From assembly GCA_964504445.1 (NCBI GenBank), contig CAZDEO010000001.1, positions 62,001-126,000 on the forward strand: 64,000 nt of DNA, given 5' to 3'. Shown here one piece after another: positions 18,001-26,364 of the stretch (within the stretch, counting starts at the first letter, position 1; every line of letters begins with the position of its first letter). A program made the position numbers and the translations under genes. The notes under the pieces are model-generated. The model worked only from the letters and a program-made list of their open reading frames with translations, did no database searches and was not told the origin of the DNA. The DNA comes from JACSRF01 sp964504445 (GTDB lineage: Bacteria > Chloroflexota > Anaerolineae > Promineifilales > Promineifilaceae).

Positions 18001-21000
18001 TGGTCGTCACCTGGGTGCGGGCTACTTCTGTGTCCACCGGTTCCCAAATGGTGCGGTAAAAGCCCAGGTCTGCGCTGCGTTCCGAACGCCACTGCCGCTC
18101 GTAGAAGACCACTTCGACGGGCTGGCTGCCTACGCTTTGCCCTTCCCAGTTGACGGTGGTCAGGTCTACGGCCGTTTCTTGCCCAGCGCCGGTGACGTAA
18201 TTAGCCGGTTTGACGCCTACGTAGGTGTTGGCTGCGTGGAAGATGACGCTGGTGCGGCTGCTCACCGGGAAGTTGGAAAGGTCCTGCACCGTTGCTTCTA
18301 CAGTCACTTTGCGGCTGCCGGCTTCTATCTCGCGCAGCAGGTCGGCTGGCAGGGTAATGACGAGACGGCCGTCGCTGTCGGTTTTGCCCTCGCCTCCCAG
18401 CAGAGAGTTGCCCCATTGCCCACCCCCGTCGAAGGGGCTTATGTCGCGGTAGAAGTAGTTGGCGTTGTCCCCATAGCTGTAGTAAGGACCAGGTACATCC
18501 AGGTAAAAGCTGTCTTCGTAAACATTCCAGCTCACCGTCAGGTCAGCCGCCGGCCCGCCAAAGAAGTAGCTGGCTTCCAGGGTTACGGCTACCGGCTCAC
18601 CCCGCAGGGCTTCGCCTTGCGCGGCCGTTAGCCCCACCAGAAATTCGGGGCGGCGATATTCGGCCACCGTGAACTGGCGGAAGGTTTCATAATCCAGGCC
18701 AGGCAGGCTGAACTGGTAGGTGCCCAGGGGAATGTCCGCCGGCAGCGTGTACTCCCCGTCGAAGCTGCCATCCGGTTGGATGGTGACGTCAAAGCTATCG
18801 CTGATGCTCTGGCCATCCATGTAGAAGGCGGGGTTAAAGTCCAGGCGCAGGTTGCGGGCGCTGGGCAGGGTGTAACGGCCGTAATCGGCGTCGCGCACGA
18901 TGCCCTTAAAGTAGACGGTATCTCCGGGGCGGTAAATGGGCCGGTCGGTGTACAGGTAGGCAAAGGTGGGCACGTTAGGGTTGTAGGCCGTGTCCAGGCC
19001 AAATTCCCAGGGGGAGATGCCTTGCAGCCAGTTGCTGGAGGCCAGGCCGAACCCACTGGCGCCTGGCTCATTGCTGACAACCACCACTCCCTCCAGGTAA
19101 TCTGGCCGTTGCTCACGGGTGAAGCTGGCAAAGCCGTCGGCGTTGGTTACGGCCGTGCCCAAGGAGACGCCGCGGTTGTTGTACAGCGTCAGATTGCGCC
19201 CGGCAGCCGGTTGGCCACTGGCCAGGTCTGTCGCCCACACATGCACCGCTTCGTACATCTCTTTGATCACAATATTGGTGTCGGCCAGGATGAGGAGGTT
19301 GCGCTGGTTTTGCCAGTAGCGGGTGTTGGCATCTATTTCCGGGGCGTCTACGGTAATCAGGTAAATGCCGGTGGGGAGGGTGCCGCCGTCTGCCAGGGAA
19401 ACGGCCGTGAGGCCATTAGGCGCATCCAGTTCCAGGCTCCAGGTGCGTTGTGCCTGGGCGTTGGGGCGGTAGTCGTACAAATCATACGGGTTGACGACCA
19501 GATTGAGGGGTAAGCCCAGGCTGTACAGAGACAGGTCCAGCCGGGACACGTTGCGATGCTGTACCTCTACCTCCGTGCTAAAGCTGGTGCTAAGCTGGCT
19601 GATTTGCTGGGGTAAATTGAAGGAGGCGATAGGGTCATAGTCGGGGGTGTTAAACTGCCAGGCGTAGTCTTGCCCCAGGGTGTTACCATAGGGGTCGGCG
19701 GCGTCGCCGGGCACCGTGACGCGGTAAGTCGCATTCCGATCCAGGGGGAAGCTGAGGTAAAGCTGGTTGTCAAACGCATTGAAGTAATAGTCAATGCGAC
19801 GTGGTTCAGGGTTAACGGTAATGCGTCCTTCCAACGTTTCCATGTCCATGGGGGAGGCAAAACTGATGGTAACGCCGTACTGATAGCGGTCGGCCATGCC
19901 GTTGTTGGGCGGGCTGGTGTCCAGGATGGCGGGGAAGGGCACCGTGCGGAAGGGGCTGACTTCGCTCTGGGCCAGGCTGGCTTGCCCGCTGGCGGCGCGG
20001 GCGCCGGTGCTGATGGTGACCTGGTAGTTGGTGTCTAGTTGAAGGGGTTGGGTGGGCCGCAGGCTGAGGACCCGGTCGTCTTCGTGCCATTGGGTGGAAA
20101 CGGCCGTGTTCCCCAAACCTTCCCCCGGCAGCAGCACGCTGGCTTCGGTGCTGGCGCGGTCCATGGGCATGTTAAAGGTAATGGTAATGGGCAGGGTTGG
20201 GTTGACGCCGGTGCTGTTAGGCGGTGGCTCGATGGCTACCACCTCCGGGCTGCGCGTGGTAAATTGCCAGCTCACCGCTTCTTCCAGCAAGCCACCAGTC
20301 ACGTCTTCCAGTCCTGCAGCAAGGGTGGCCCTATAGGTGGTGGCGCCCTCTAGGGGAGCGTCGGGGGTAAAGCGGTAGATGCTGGAAGAAACCCATTCGC
20401 CCTGCCCGCTGATGGGCGGTTCGAAGGTGAGGGGCTGGGGCAGGCTGGCTTGCTGGCCAGTGCTGACCAGGGGGACCACGGGGCGGTTAAAGAGTACGGT
20501 GATGGCGCTGTCGGTGTCTACGTCGCGGGTATTGGCTGCGGGAATGGCCTGGCTGACTTCCAGGTAGCCCACGGTACGCAGTTCCAGAGAGATGGGCGCG
20601 GAAAGGGTACGGCCGTTGGCCCCACTGGCGGCCTCGGTAATTTGCACACGGTAATTGGCCTGCCGCTTCAGGCTGCGCGGCGTAAAGATCAGAGTGTCCT
20701 CCCGTGTCCAGGTGAATTCGCCGGAAACGGCCTGCCCCGCGTCGTCGGTGATGGCAAAAGCAGACTCCACGGAGCTTTTGTTCATCGGTTGGTCAAAGCG
20801 CAGGGTAATGGCCCCGCTGAGCAGGGTTTCTTCACCGGGGGCCGGGCTGCTATATACCACTTGGGGCGGCCAATCGATATCTGCCGGATCCAGGGCAGAG
20901 AGGGGGGCCGTGGTGGGTTGGGGCACGGCCGTTGCGCCAGGTACGGCCGTTGCGCTTCTGTCGGGCACGACCACCGTTGACATGGCCGTGGGCAGCGGTT

Positions 21001-21091
21001 CATTGGCATTCTGGTCGCGGCGGCAAGCCGTGATGGCCATAAAAATGACCAGAATGAGCAGACTCATTTTGTGAATACGTAATGTGCGCAT
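15026..21091 (-). CDS. Bacterial alpha-2-macroglobulin-like lipoprotein with altered thioester motif
   Basis: A 2021-residue protein. A basic N-terminus and hydrophobic stretch end in the lipobox AITAC (Cys about 23). Several bacterial Ig-like (Big_5) domains, each with a PxNxxxDVxxxxxITVxFNxP-type strand pair, fill about 70-500. Macroglobulin MG domains follow (YLYTDRPIYRPGDTVYFKGIVRD, MG2-like, about 715), then an A2M core and an alpha-helical thioester-type domain (about 1500-1750). At the thioester position the sequence is ETACAHAV (about residue 1530) rather than CxEQ, so the Gln needed for a thioester is absent. Family members guard the envelope against proteases. The start ATG has AAGGAG upstream. 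No penicillin-binding-protein partner gene is adjacent. Confidence 0.88.
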   Translation of the reverse strand: MRTLRIHKMSLLILVIFMAITACRRDQNANEPLPTAMSTVVVPDRSATAVPGATAVPQPTTAPLSALDPADIDWPPQVVYSSPAPGEETLLSGAITLRFDQPMNKSSVESAFAITDDAGQAVSGEFTWTREDTLIFTPRSLKRQANYRVQITEAASGANGRTLSAPISLELRTVGYLEVSQAIPAANTRDVDTDSAITVLFNRPVVPLVSTGQQASLPQPLTFEPPISGQGEWVSSSIYRFTPDAPLEGATTYRATLAAGLEDVTGGLLEEAVSWQFTTRSPEVVAIEPPPNSTGVNPTLPITITFNMPMDRASTEASVLLPGEGLGNTAVSTQWHEDDRVLSLRPTQPLQLDTNYQVTISTGARAASGQASLAQSEVSPFRTVPFPAILDTSPPNNGMADRYQYGVTISFASPMDMETLEGRITVNPEPRRIDYYFNAFDNQLYLSFPLDRNATYRVTVPGDAADPYGNTLGQDYAWQFNTPDYDPIASFNLPQQISQLSTSFSTEVEVQHRNVSRLDLSLYSLGLPLNLVVNPYDLYDYRPNAQAQRTWSLELDAPNGLTAVSLADGGTLPTGIYLITVDAPEIDANTRYWQNQRNLLILADTNIVIKEMYEAVHVWATDLASGQPAAGRNLTLYNNRGVSLGTAVTNADGFASFTREQRPDYLEGVVVVSNEPGASGFGLASSNWLQGISPWEFGLDTAYNPNVPTFAYLYTDRPIYRPGDTVYFKGIVRDADYGRYTLPSARNLRLDFNPAFYMDGQSISDSFDVTIQPDGSFDGEYTLPADIPLGTYQFSLPGLDYETFRQFTVAEYRRPEFLVGLTAAQGEALRGEPVAVTLEASYFFGGPAADLTVSWNVYEDSFYLDVPGPYYSYGDNANYFYRDISPFDGGGQWGNSLLGGEGKTDSDGRLVITLPADLLREIEAGSRKVTVEATVQDLSNFPVSSRTSVIFHAANTYVGVKPANYVTGAGQETAVDLTTVNWEGQSVGSQPVEVVFYERQWRSERSADLGFYRTIWEPVDTEVARTQVTTNSQGRATASFMPDFGGSYVATATVTDSTGRQQTSSTYLWVTDSNFVGWRTDQKERRMELVLDQQTYQPGDTARLLVQSPFAGPVQAWLTIERGRLIEQRLVTLQTNSDILEIPIPDLYAPNVYVTVTAVKPVTPGTDNPYADIRVGMAEIEVSPSQLTLNITLAPQTDRFTPGETAVYDVTITDYLGRPVQASFSLALVDLAVLTLKEDNAPAIQDAFYKPLPMYSQTGSGLIISGEGLEAELPVEGGGRGGGGGDVAESALSRAVGDEEERVRRDFPDTAYWRATLVTDANGQAQVEIPLPDTLTTWRLSSKAATADSLVGQNSTDIVVTLPLLIRPVTPRFFTVGDVVELGAIVNNNTGSAIDATVSLEASSLSGDLADKQVTVPANGRSLVRWQVTVEDGTAADLTFRVAGGGFRDATKPSFGVGPDNVIPVYRYDAEDIVGSSGVLDEAGRQVEAVLVPPNADLRRGTVNVTLSPSLAAALVDSLTVLEEEPYETACAHAVANRLLPNAVTARALRNLDLDPGLRSQLDALVPQQIADIVAQQLPGGGWGWCTNGEQDEYLTAYVLFTLVQAADAGYDVPEAVLADGRNLLNRWLDEPDTLNQTYEVNRQIFYLYILYRLGTDHPDLYDAYVSEHRDRLSPYAKALLVDIYDGTDYTPANRDILLNDLNDSAIISATGTHWEDPWGHWSNLDSDVRNTAVIIDVLARTQPRNNLLPGAVRWLMVARQAQLWATPHDTAWSILALANWMAQTGELEANFDYALVVNLQPEVQGTFTAQNITTYESTAVPLSELVPDAVNFFDFQHGAGNGRLYYTMHLNSFLLAESVSAVSRGITVQRTYYDAACDPEAESCDPISEIAAGQQIRVELTIIAPNDLVYAVVRDPLPAGAEAIDPNLATSASGVGPTFQRTDESYRYGYWGWWYFNRMEFRDAEAVFFARFLPAGTYQYTYTLQANIPGEFQVMPATARQEFFPEVFGRSEGLLFTITE

Positions 21092-21235
21092 GGATTTTTC
21101 TCCTTCAATGTGCGGGCAGGTATAGACAACCCTGCCATATGTGCACTATATCAAAATCCCCTTATTATGTACAGACGGCCGTATGCTGGCGTGGGGAGGT
21201 TGGTGGAGAAACGGCCGTTTCCTGGTGAAAAGGCG

Positions 21236-21264
21236 TTGACAACCAGTTTCGGTCATGCTATTGT
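21236..21264 (+). promoter_or_regulatory. Sigma-70-type promoter of the phe leader/pheA unit
   Basis: TTGACA at 21236-21241 (perfect -35), a 17-base spacer, and TATTGT at 21259-21264 (4 of 6 for -10). It points at the leader peptide and pheA; transcription should begin near 21271, giving an untranslated leader of about 300 bases before pheA. Confidence 0.75.
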
Positions 21265-21313
21265 TTTCACGGATTAATTTGCAAGGGTACGGTAAACTTA
21301 CCCATCAAAAAAC

Positions 21314-21496
21314 ATGAATCAACAACAAAACCCTCCTTTTGCAACAACGAAACTCCCCCACCTGCTTTTGCGGCTGGTCGCTGGTCCAAGCTTGTGTCGG
21401 CGTGGGTTAATTTTGATTAGTTGGGTTCGTTTTTGGCGCTTCTTTTTTAATGGCGAGAGGCCGTTCCCCCCTTGCAAGGCAATCCCTGGCAAATAG
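21314..21496 (+). CDS. Putative phe/aromatic leader peptide (transcription attenuation)
   Basis: A 60-codon frame (ATG 21314, TAG 21494-21496) lying between a strong promoter and an intrinsic terminator in front of pheA. Near its end come two Trp and four Phe codons in eleven: SWVRFWRFFFN (about residues 36-46). A ribosome short of Phe or Trp would stall there, which is how pheL and trpL control their operons. It is longer than classical leaders and has only a weak ribosome site, and I could not derive a convincing antiterminator by eye. The Trp/Phe cluster, the position and the downstream function together support the call. Confidence 0.6.
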   Translation: MNQQQNPPFATTKLPHLLLRLVAGPSLCRRGLILISWVRFWRFFFNGERPFPPCKAIPGK

Positions 21497-21515
21497 ACAC
21501 CAGGATCAGGGTAAG

Positions 21516-21548
21516 AGGGCGAGGAATGGCAACATCCTCGCCCTTTTT
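21516..21548 (+). terminator. Intrinsic terminator/attenuator before pheA
   Basis: AGGGCGAGGA (21516-21525) and TCCTCGCCCT (21535-21544) make a perfect 10-bp stem with a 9-base loop, followed by five T. It ends 30 bases before the pheA start, inside the transcript, so it must act as a conditional attenuator if the 21236 promoter is the one used. Confidence 0.85.
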
Positions 21549-21578
21549 GGTTTTACAGTCCTCATGTGGAGGTTTTTT

Positions 21579-22442
21579 ATGACCGTTGTAGCCTTTCAGG
21601 GCGAACATGGCGCATATTCTGAGGAAGCAATTCGTCAGCAGTTTGGCGACGAGGTAGACACGCTGCCCTGCCGCGCCTTTGAGCATATTTTTGAGGCTGT
21701 AGCCGACGGCCGTGCCACTTTGGGCGCCGTGCCGGTGGAAAATTCCACCGCCGGCAGCATCAACAAGGCCTTCGACCTGCTGCTGGACCACGACCTGAAG
21801 GTGCATGGCGAGATTTTGCTGCGGGTGCGGCACAATTTGCTGGCGACGCCGGGCCATGCCGCGCAAATTACCCACGTGCGCAGCCACCCGCAGGCTTTGG
21901 CCCAGTGCGAAGAGTACCTAAACCGGCATGGGTATACGGCCGTACCCTGGTATGACACTGCTGGCAGCGCCAAAGACCTGGCCGAAACACCGGCCGACGG
22001 GGTCGCCGTCATCGCCAGCCGCCTGGCGGCACAAACCTACGGTTTAGAGATTGTGGCCGAGCATATCGAGGACATGGCCCACAATTACACCCGCTTCTTC
22101 ATCATTGGCAAGGGGGAGCCGCCGCGGTCGCCCAAAAGCAAAACCAGCCTGATTTTTGCCGTCCCCAACACCCCCGGCTCGCTGCTGGCCGCCCTCAGCG
22201 AATTTGCCAGCCGCGACATTAACCTGACCAAGCTGGAAAGCCGCCCGCGCCGCAACCGCACCTGGGAATACATTTTTTACGTGGATTTTGAGGGGCATTG
22301 GCAGGAAGCCCACTGCCGCGATGCCCTGGTGGGGTTGCTCAACTGCGCCGCTTTCGTCAAATTGTTGGGCAGCTACCCTGCCGCCAAACCGCTTAACGGC
22401 AACGGCCGTTCCGTGGCCCAACGGGAACTCTTGCAAATTTAG
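21579..22442 (+). CDS. pheA: Prephenate dehydratase
   Basis: Start fixed at ATG 21579 by GTGGAGG (21566-21572). The 287-residue protein has the monofunctional dehydratase plan. The catalytic domain (about 1-180) contains VAFQGEHGAYSEEA, the PVENSTAGSI loop and the NYTRFFIIG strand with the catalytic Thr. An ACT regulatory domain (about 195-270) contains PGSLLAALSEFASRDINLTKLESRPRR, the ESRP motif that binds phenylalanine. It converts prephenate to phenylpyruvate, the committed step of Phe synthesis. No chorismate mutase domain is fused. It is transcribed with the DAHP synthase gene 81 bases downstream and preceded by an attenuator. Confidence 0.95.
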   Translation: MTVVAFQGEHGAYSEEAIRQQFGDEVDTLPCRAFEHIFEAVADGRATLGAVPVENSTAGSINKAFDLLLDHDLKVHGEILLRVRHNLLATPGHAAQITHVRSHPQALAQCEEYLNRHGYTAVPWYDTAGSAKDLAETPADGVAVIASRLAAQTYGLEIVAEHIEDMAHNYTRFFIIGKGEPPRSPKSKTSLIFAVPNTPGSLLAALSEFASRDINLTKLESRPRRNRTWEYIFYVDFEGHWQEAHCRDALVGLLNCAAFVKLLGSYPAAKPLNGNGRSVAQRELLQI

Positions 22443-22523
22443 CAGAGGAGCGGAGGAGCGTGGGGGATTTTTCCCCCTTGCTCTCCTGCCCCTCTCCCTC
22501 ATCAAAAAAGGAGACAATCAACC

Positions 22524-23585
22524 ATGATCGTCGTCATGCACCCCAAGGCCCTGGCTTCCCAGATCGGAGCCGTTATTGCCAAAGCGGAGCAGCTTGGCTG
22601 CCAACCCCACCCCATCTTTGGCGAAGACCGCACCGTCGTTGCCCTGGTGGGCGACCTGACCCAGGTGGTGCGCGAAACCTTTGCCCAAATGGCCGGCGTG
22701 ACCCACGTGCTGCGCATCCAGGACCCGTACAAGCTCTCTAGCCGCAGCACCCGCCAGGAAAACACGCGTATTGAGCTAAAGGGCAGCGGCGTGGTGCTGG
22801 GCGGGCCGGAAATCGTGGTTATGGCCGGGCCTTGCAGCGTGGAAAGCCGGGTGCAGATTGTAGAAACGGCCGTAGCCGTCAAAGAGGCGGGGGGCAAAGT
22901 GCTGCGCGGCGGCGCTTTCAAGCCCCGCACCAGCCCCTATGACTTTCAGGGTCTGGGCCTCAAAGGGCTGGAATACCTGGCTGAGGCCCGCGCCCTCACC
23001 GGCCTGCCCATCATCACCGAAGTGATGACCGTGGAAACCGTGCCCCTGGTGGCCGAATACGCCGATATCTTGCAAATTGGGGCGCGCAACATGCAAAACT
23101 ACGGCCTGCTGCAAGCCGTGGGCAAAACCTCCAGGCCCGTTCTCCTCAAGCGCGCCCTCAGCGGCACCCTCAAGGAGCTGCTGATGTGCGCCGAATACAT
23201 CATCAGCAGCGGCAACACCCAGGTGTTGCTCTGCGAGCGCGGTATTCGCACCTATGAAACAGCCACGCGCAACACCTTTGACCTGAACGCCGTGCCCTGG
23301 CTGAAGCAGCACAGCCACCTGCCCGTGGTGGCCGACCCCTCCCACGGCACGGGGCTGCGCGAACTGGTGGGGCCAATGAGTAAGGCGGCCGTGGCCGCCG
23401 GCGCCGACGCCCTGATTCTGGAGGTGCACCCCGACCCGGACCATGCGGTGAGCGACGGCCGTCAAAGCCTCACATTGGAAGGTTTTGCCCAACTTATGCA
23501 AGACTTGCGTCGCCTGGCGGAAGCGTTAGACCGCTCGATTGGGCAGCCGTTGATTGCCGTGAATGGTAACGGGCATCATGGGTGA
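22524..23585 (+). CDS. aroF: 3-deoxy-7-phosphoheptulonate (DAHP) synthase, type I-beta
   Basis: The 353 residues begin with a ferredoxin-like regulatory domain (about 1-70, MIVVMHPKALASQI...VTHVLRIQDPYKL). A TIM-barrel follows: VVMAGPCSVESRVQIVETA (about 98), LRGGAFKPRTSPYDFQGLG, EVMTVETVPLVAEYADILQIGARNMQN and DPSHGTGLRE with the metal-binding residues. It joins phosphoenolpyruvate and erythrose 4-phosphate at the head of the shikimate pathway. AAGGAG precedes the ATG. Co-transcription with pheA places the first and a Phe-committing step under one leader, so Phe-linked control of pathway entry is likely. Confidence 0.95.
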   Translation: MIVVMHPKALASQIGAVIAKAEQLGCQPHPIFGEDRTVVALVGDLTQVVRETFAQMAGVTHVLRIQDPYKLSSRSTRQENTRIELKGSGVVLGGPEIVVMAGPCSVESRVQIVETAVAVKEAGGKVLRGGAFKPRTSPYDFQGLGLKGLEYLAEARALTGLPIITEVMTVETVPLVAEYADILQIGARNMQNYGLLQAVGKTSRPVLLKRALSGTLKELLMCAEYIISSGNTQVLLCERGIRTYETATRNTFDLNAVPWLKQHSHLPVVADPSHGTGLRELVGPMSKAAVAAGADALILEVHPDPDHAVSDGRQSLTLEGFAQLMQDLRRLAEALDRSIGQPLIAVNGNGHHG

Positions 23586-23638
23586 TGGGTGAAAAATTGT
23601 CACGTTTCACGTATCAAGTTTCAGGGTAAAATCTCTTC

Positions 23639-24139
23639 ATGGCCAAACTGCATCCCGATAATCCCGACGCCGCCATTTACCCAGAGGACGCTCATTGGAT
23701 GCGGCTGGCGCTGGTTGAAGCACAAAAAGCGGCCGTTTTGGGCGAAGTACCCGTAGGCGCGGTGGCCGTGTGGCAGGGGCAGGTCATTGGGCGTGGTTTT
23801 AACCGCAAAGAGGAGAGCCACGACCCCACCGCCCACGCCGAAATGATTGCTCTGCGCGAAGCAGCCGAATTTTTGCAAAACTGGCGGCTGATTGACGTGA
23901 CCCTCTACTGCACGCTGGAGCCGTGCCCCATGTGCGCCGGGGCCATGATCCAGGGGCGGCTGCACCGCCTGGTGTATGGCGGCAAAGACACCCGCTTTGG
24001 CGCCGATGATTCCGTGGTCAGCGTCATCCGCGAAGAAGCCTTCAACCATCGCGTGGCCGTCACCGGCGGCGTGCTGGAAAAGGAATCGGTTGCACTTCTG
24101 CAGGAATTCTTTAAAATGCTGAGGAATCAATCGCCATAA
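23639..24139 (+). CDS. tadA: tRNA-specific adenosine deaminase
   Basis: The 166 residues carry the deaminase zinc site HAEMIALREA (His about 64, catalytic Glu) and PCPMCAGAMIQGRL (about 96-109), with the TadA-typical RLVYGGKDTRFGADDS and VTGGVLEKES. It converts A34 of tRNA-Arg(ACG) to inosine. About 50 bases separate it from the DAHP synthase gene. That gap has a short run of TTCACGT-like heptamers (around 23599-23625). A tRNA-Ser gene follows 48 bases downstream. Confidence 0.93.
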   Translation: MAKLHPDNPDAAIYPEDAHWMRLALVEAQKAAVLGEVPVGAVAVWQGQVIGRGFNRKEESHDPTAHAEMIALREAAEFLQNWRLIDVTLYCTLEPCPMCAGAMIQGRLHRLVYGGKDTRFGADDSVVSVIREEAFNHRVAVTGGVLEKESVALLQEFFKMLRNQSP

Positions 24140-24187
24140 GCAGCGGCACAGCGATTTCATTCATCATTCACAATTCATTACTATTTG

Positions 24188-24274
24188 GGAGAGGTGCCGG
24201 AGTGGACGATCGGGGCGCTCTCGAAAAGCGTTGTGGCCGTGAGGTCACCGTGGGTTCGAATCCCACCCTCTCCG
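24188..24274 (+). tRNA. tRNA-Ser (anticodon CGA)
   Basis: An 87-base type II tRNA. The acceptor stem GGAGAGG (24188-24194) pairs with CCTCTCC (24267-24273) and the discriminator is G. The anticodon loop CTCGAAA has CGA at 24222-24224 on the stem 24215-24219/24227-24231. A long variable arm typical of Ser and a GGTTCGAATCC T-loop are present. It reads UCG codons. No encoded CCA: the base after G is C, then T. Confidence 0.95.
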
Positions 24275-24277
24275 CTG

Positions 24278-24308
24278 AAAAAGGACACTCATTTGGGTGT
24301 CCTTTTTT
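24278..24308 (+). terminator. Intrinsic terminator after tRNA-Ser
   Basis: GGACAC (24283-24288) and GTGTCC (24297-24302) with an 8-base loop, extended by an A-run on the left and a T-run on the right. It directly follows the tRNA. Confidence 0.85.
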
Positions 24309-24337
24309 TGTGCAAAGGAATCTGAGTGACTGGCGAA

Positions 24338-25126
24338 TTACACTTTTTGGGCGATGAGGATAAAGCCGCCGCCAACGAATGCATCCTGGTGTGCCCAGCT
24401 TCCGGGTATGGCCTGGGAATCAGGTTGTTTTTCGCGACCAACGTCGATCACCTGCTGGAGGCGCAGCCCCGCGTCGAGTAAGCCGCCAAAGATGTCGTCC
24501 ATGTAATGCCGGTATTCGATGCCGCCATCTGCGCGCCGGTGGATTTTTTGCGCGTAAGGCCGGGCAATCCGGTAATGGGGGCCGTCCGGCTCCACAGAAT
24601 GGGCTACTGGCTGGGTATGCTTGGTGCGATAAAGGCCACCTGGCCGCAAAACCCTGGCCACTTCGCCATAGACCTGACGCACGTCGGGTACGTAGCTGAA
24701 GGAATCGGCCTGGAACACCAGATCAAAAGAGCTGTCGCCCAGGGCAGAAAGATCGCGCATGTCGGCCTGAATGCAGGTGATGGGGTACCCGTAGAGCGCG
24801 GCGGCCCGCTGGTCTCCGCGTAACTGCCCGGCCGTCAAATCCACCACGGAAACGTTGGCGCCCAGCAGGCCGAAAACGGCCGTTTGCTGCCCACCCCCCG
24901 CAGCCAGGCACAGCACATCTTTCCCGGCAACGCCGGCGAAGATGGCGGGAGGAGAAATGCAGTCTAGCGGTTCCGGCAAAGCGGCCAGTTCGCCGTTGGC
25001 AAAGCGGCGCAGCAGGGACAGGTCAAGGTCGAGCCAGGGAGTGGTGTAACCACAGCCTTTCTGCACCTCGGCTTCCCATAATTTTTGGTTGGCAACGGCC
25101 GTTTCGTCTAGAAAATCCATCTTCAT
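24338..25126 (-). CDS. Class I SAM-dependent methyltransferase
   Basis: A 262-residue soluble methyltransferase. Motif I is DVLCLAAGGGQQTAVFGLLG (about 70-89), followed by VSVVDLTAGQLRGDQ, the ADMRDL loop, FDLVFQADSFSYVPD and ARVLRPGGLYRTKHTQP. The N-terminus (ANQKLWEAEVQKGCGYTTPWLDLD) resembles uncharacterised relatives that often carry the same Trp/Pro-rich start. The acceptor is unknown. It ends facing the tRNA-Ser terminator. Upstream lies the remnant cluster, so it probably has its own promoter in the 40-base gap at 25127-25167 or inside the remnants. Confidence 0.82.
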   Translation of the reverse strand: MKMDFLDETAVANQKLWEAEVQKGCGYTTPWLDLDLSLLRRFANGELAALPEPLDCISPPAIFAGVAGKDVLCLAAGGGQQTAVFGLLGANVSVVDLTAGQLRGDQRAAALYGYPITCIQADMRDLSALGDSSFDLVFQADSFSYVPDVRQVYGEVARVLRPGGLYRTKHTQPVAHSVEPDGPHYRIARPYAQKIHRRADGGIEYRHYMDDIFGGLLDAGLRLQQVIDVGREKQPDSQAIPGSWAHQDAFVGGGFILIAQKV

Positions 25127-25167
25127 TTCTCTGCCATTGGGTGTGGCTTAGCCTAAAGTTTGGAAAA

Positions 25168-25396
25168 TTAGGGCAAATCTTCGGGAAACACAGCTAGCCC
25201 ACCATCTTGTGCTGCTGTCCAAAGCTGACGGTCGAATGTAGCCAGGGTGATGGGTTGGCTCATCTCTTCTTGCCAGGCCAGGGCAGCAGCCAGGTCCACG
25301 GTGTCGTAGCCGCGCAAACCAAGTTCCCAGACAAGCAGCTCAGCCTGGGCGATGAGATGGGTAACGGCCGTTTCTGCTTCAGCGGGACGGGGTAGC
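25168..25396 (-). pseudogene. C-terminal remnant of a PIN-domain (VapC-type) toxin
   Basis: The last 73 or so residues read as the second half of a PIN domain. AELLVWELGLRGYDTVDLAAALA holds the conserved helix with its central Asp, and PITLATFDRQLWTAAQDGGLAVFPEDLP the closing strand and the family's FDRxL...A...G motif. The N-terminal half with the first catalytic Asp is missing. Upstream the frame runs into antisense of the TPR remnant, so the join is near 25390. No antitoxin gene is present. Without two of the four acidic residues it cannot be an active nuclease. Confidence 0.7.
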
Positions 25397-26364
25397 CAGT
25401 TCCTCCATTGCGCGCAAGGCAAACGATTGGGCGCCCTGCTGTTCAGCAGTCTGGCGCGCCTGCTCAAAGCAAACGTGGGCAGCCTTGAAAGCAGCAGCAG
25501 ATTGGGTTTGTTCTCCGGCCTGCAAGCGCAGCAGCGCCCCTTTCACCCGGTAGGCTTCAGCCTGGAACCATAGTTCCCCGGTTTGCTCCGCCAGGGCCAG
25601 CGACTCATTCACCGCTGCCAGCCCGCGCGCAATTTCTCCGGCTACCCCGCACGCCTGCGCGAAGAACACCAGAAATGCGGTAATGTTGAGCAGGGTGCCG
25701 GTGGCGCGATATGCCTCCATGGCCTGCTGCATCTGCGCGATGTGGGCCACAGGCGGGTCGCCCTGCAAAACGGCCGCCCAATGCGTGAAGAACTGCGCCG
25801 CCAGGGCAAATACTTCCAACCCATATTGTTCAGCTACCCGGCGCCATCTGGAGGCAAAATCGCGCGCGGCTTCCACGTCCCCCTTCAATGCCGCTAACCA
25901 GCAGGAGCGGCCCAGCGCATAACACCTTATCATTGGGTGCTGTACCTGTTCTGCCAGCTCGCGCGCCTCTCGGCCGCGTTGGTCCGCTTCTTCAGGAAAA
26001 CCCAGTATCCACAGGCATTCCGCCAGATAGGCCCGCCCCACAACCGCCGGGGCCATGCCATACTGCTGCGCCAGACGGCGCTGCTGGGCCACATCCGGCG
26101 CAGCGCAGGCATCCTCCAACAGCCGCCGCGCCAGGGAAAATTTGCCCTGGTAAAAGGGGCTGACCTGCAAACGGGACAGCACCAGCAAATCAGGATCATT
26201 GGCCTGCTGCGCCAGCGCAAACAGCCGCGCCACCAGGTTGTCCACTTCGGCGTGTTCCGACCGGCCCAGGCGGAAAGTGGCCAGCAGCCAAAGTGCGGGA
26301 ATAAGCTGGGCGTTGTCGTCTAGGTTGGCGCACAGCTCTTGGGCACGGGCATAAGCTGTGGCCA
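25385..26364 (-). pseudogene. TPR-region remnant of a large predicted ATPase/regulator
   Basis: About 325 residues of helical repeats (ARAQELCANLDDNAQLIPALW, ARRLLEDACAAPDV, GEIARGLAAVNESLALAEQTGELWFQAEAYRVKGALLRLQ) match the C-terminal tail of AAA/NB-ARC-type regulators often fused to adenylate cyclase or LuxR domains. Those proteins exceed 900 residues. Here the ATPase and output domains are absent. On the 5' side the frame passes into antisense of the DoxX remnant at about 26364; on the 3' side it ends abruptly at ATPSR next to the PIN remnant. It contains no ACGGCCGT over about 1 kb, unusual for this window. Confidence 0.7.

Noticed and set aside
17810..18631. Open frame of 273 codons on the plus strand inside the alpha-2-macroglobulin gene
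   Set aside because: It is antisense to a well-supported domain protein, has no ribosome site and no recognisable fold; long shadow frames are common in GC-rich genes.
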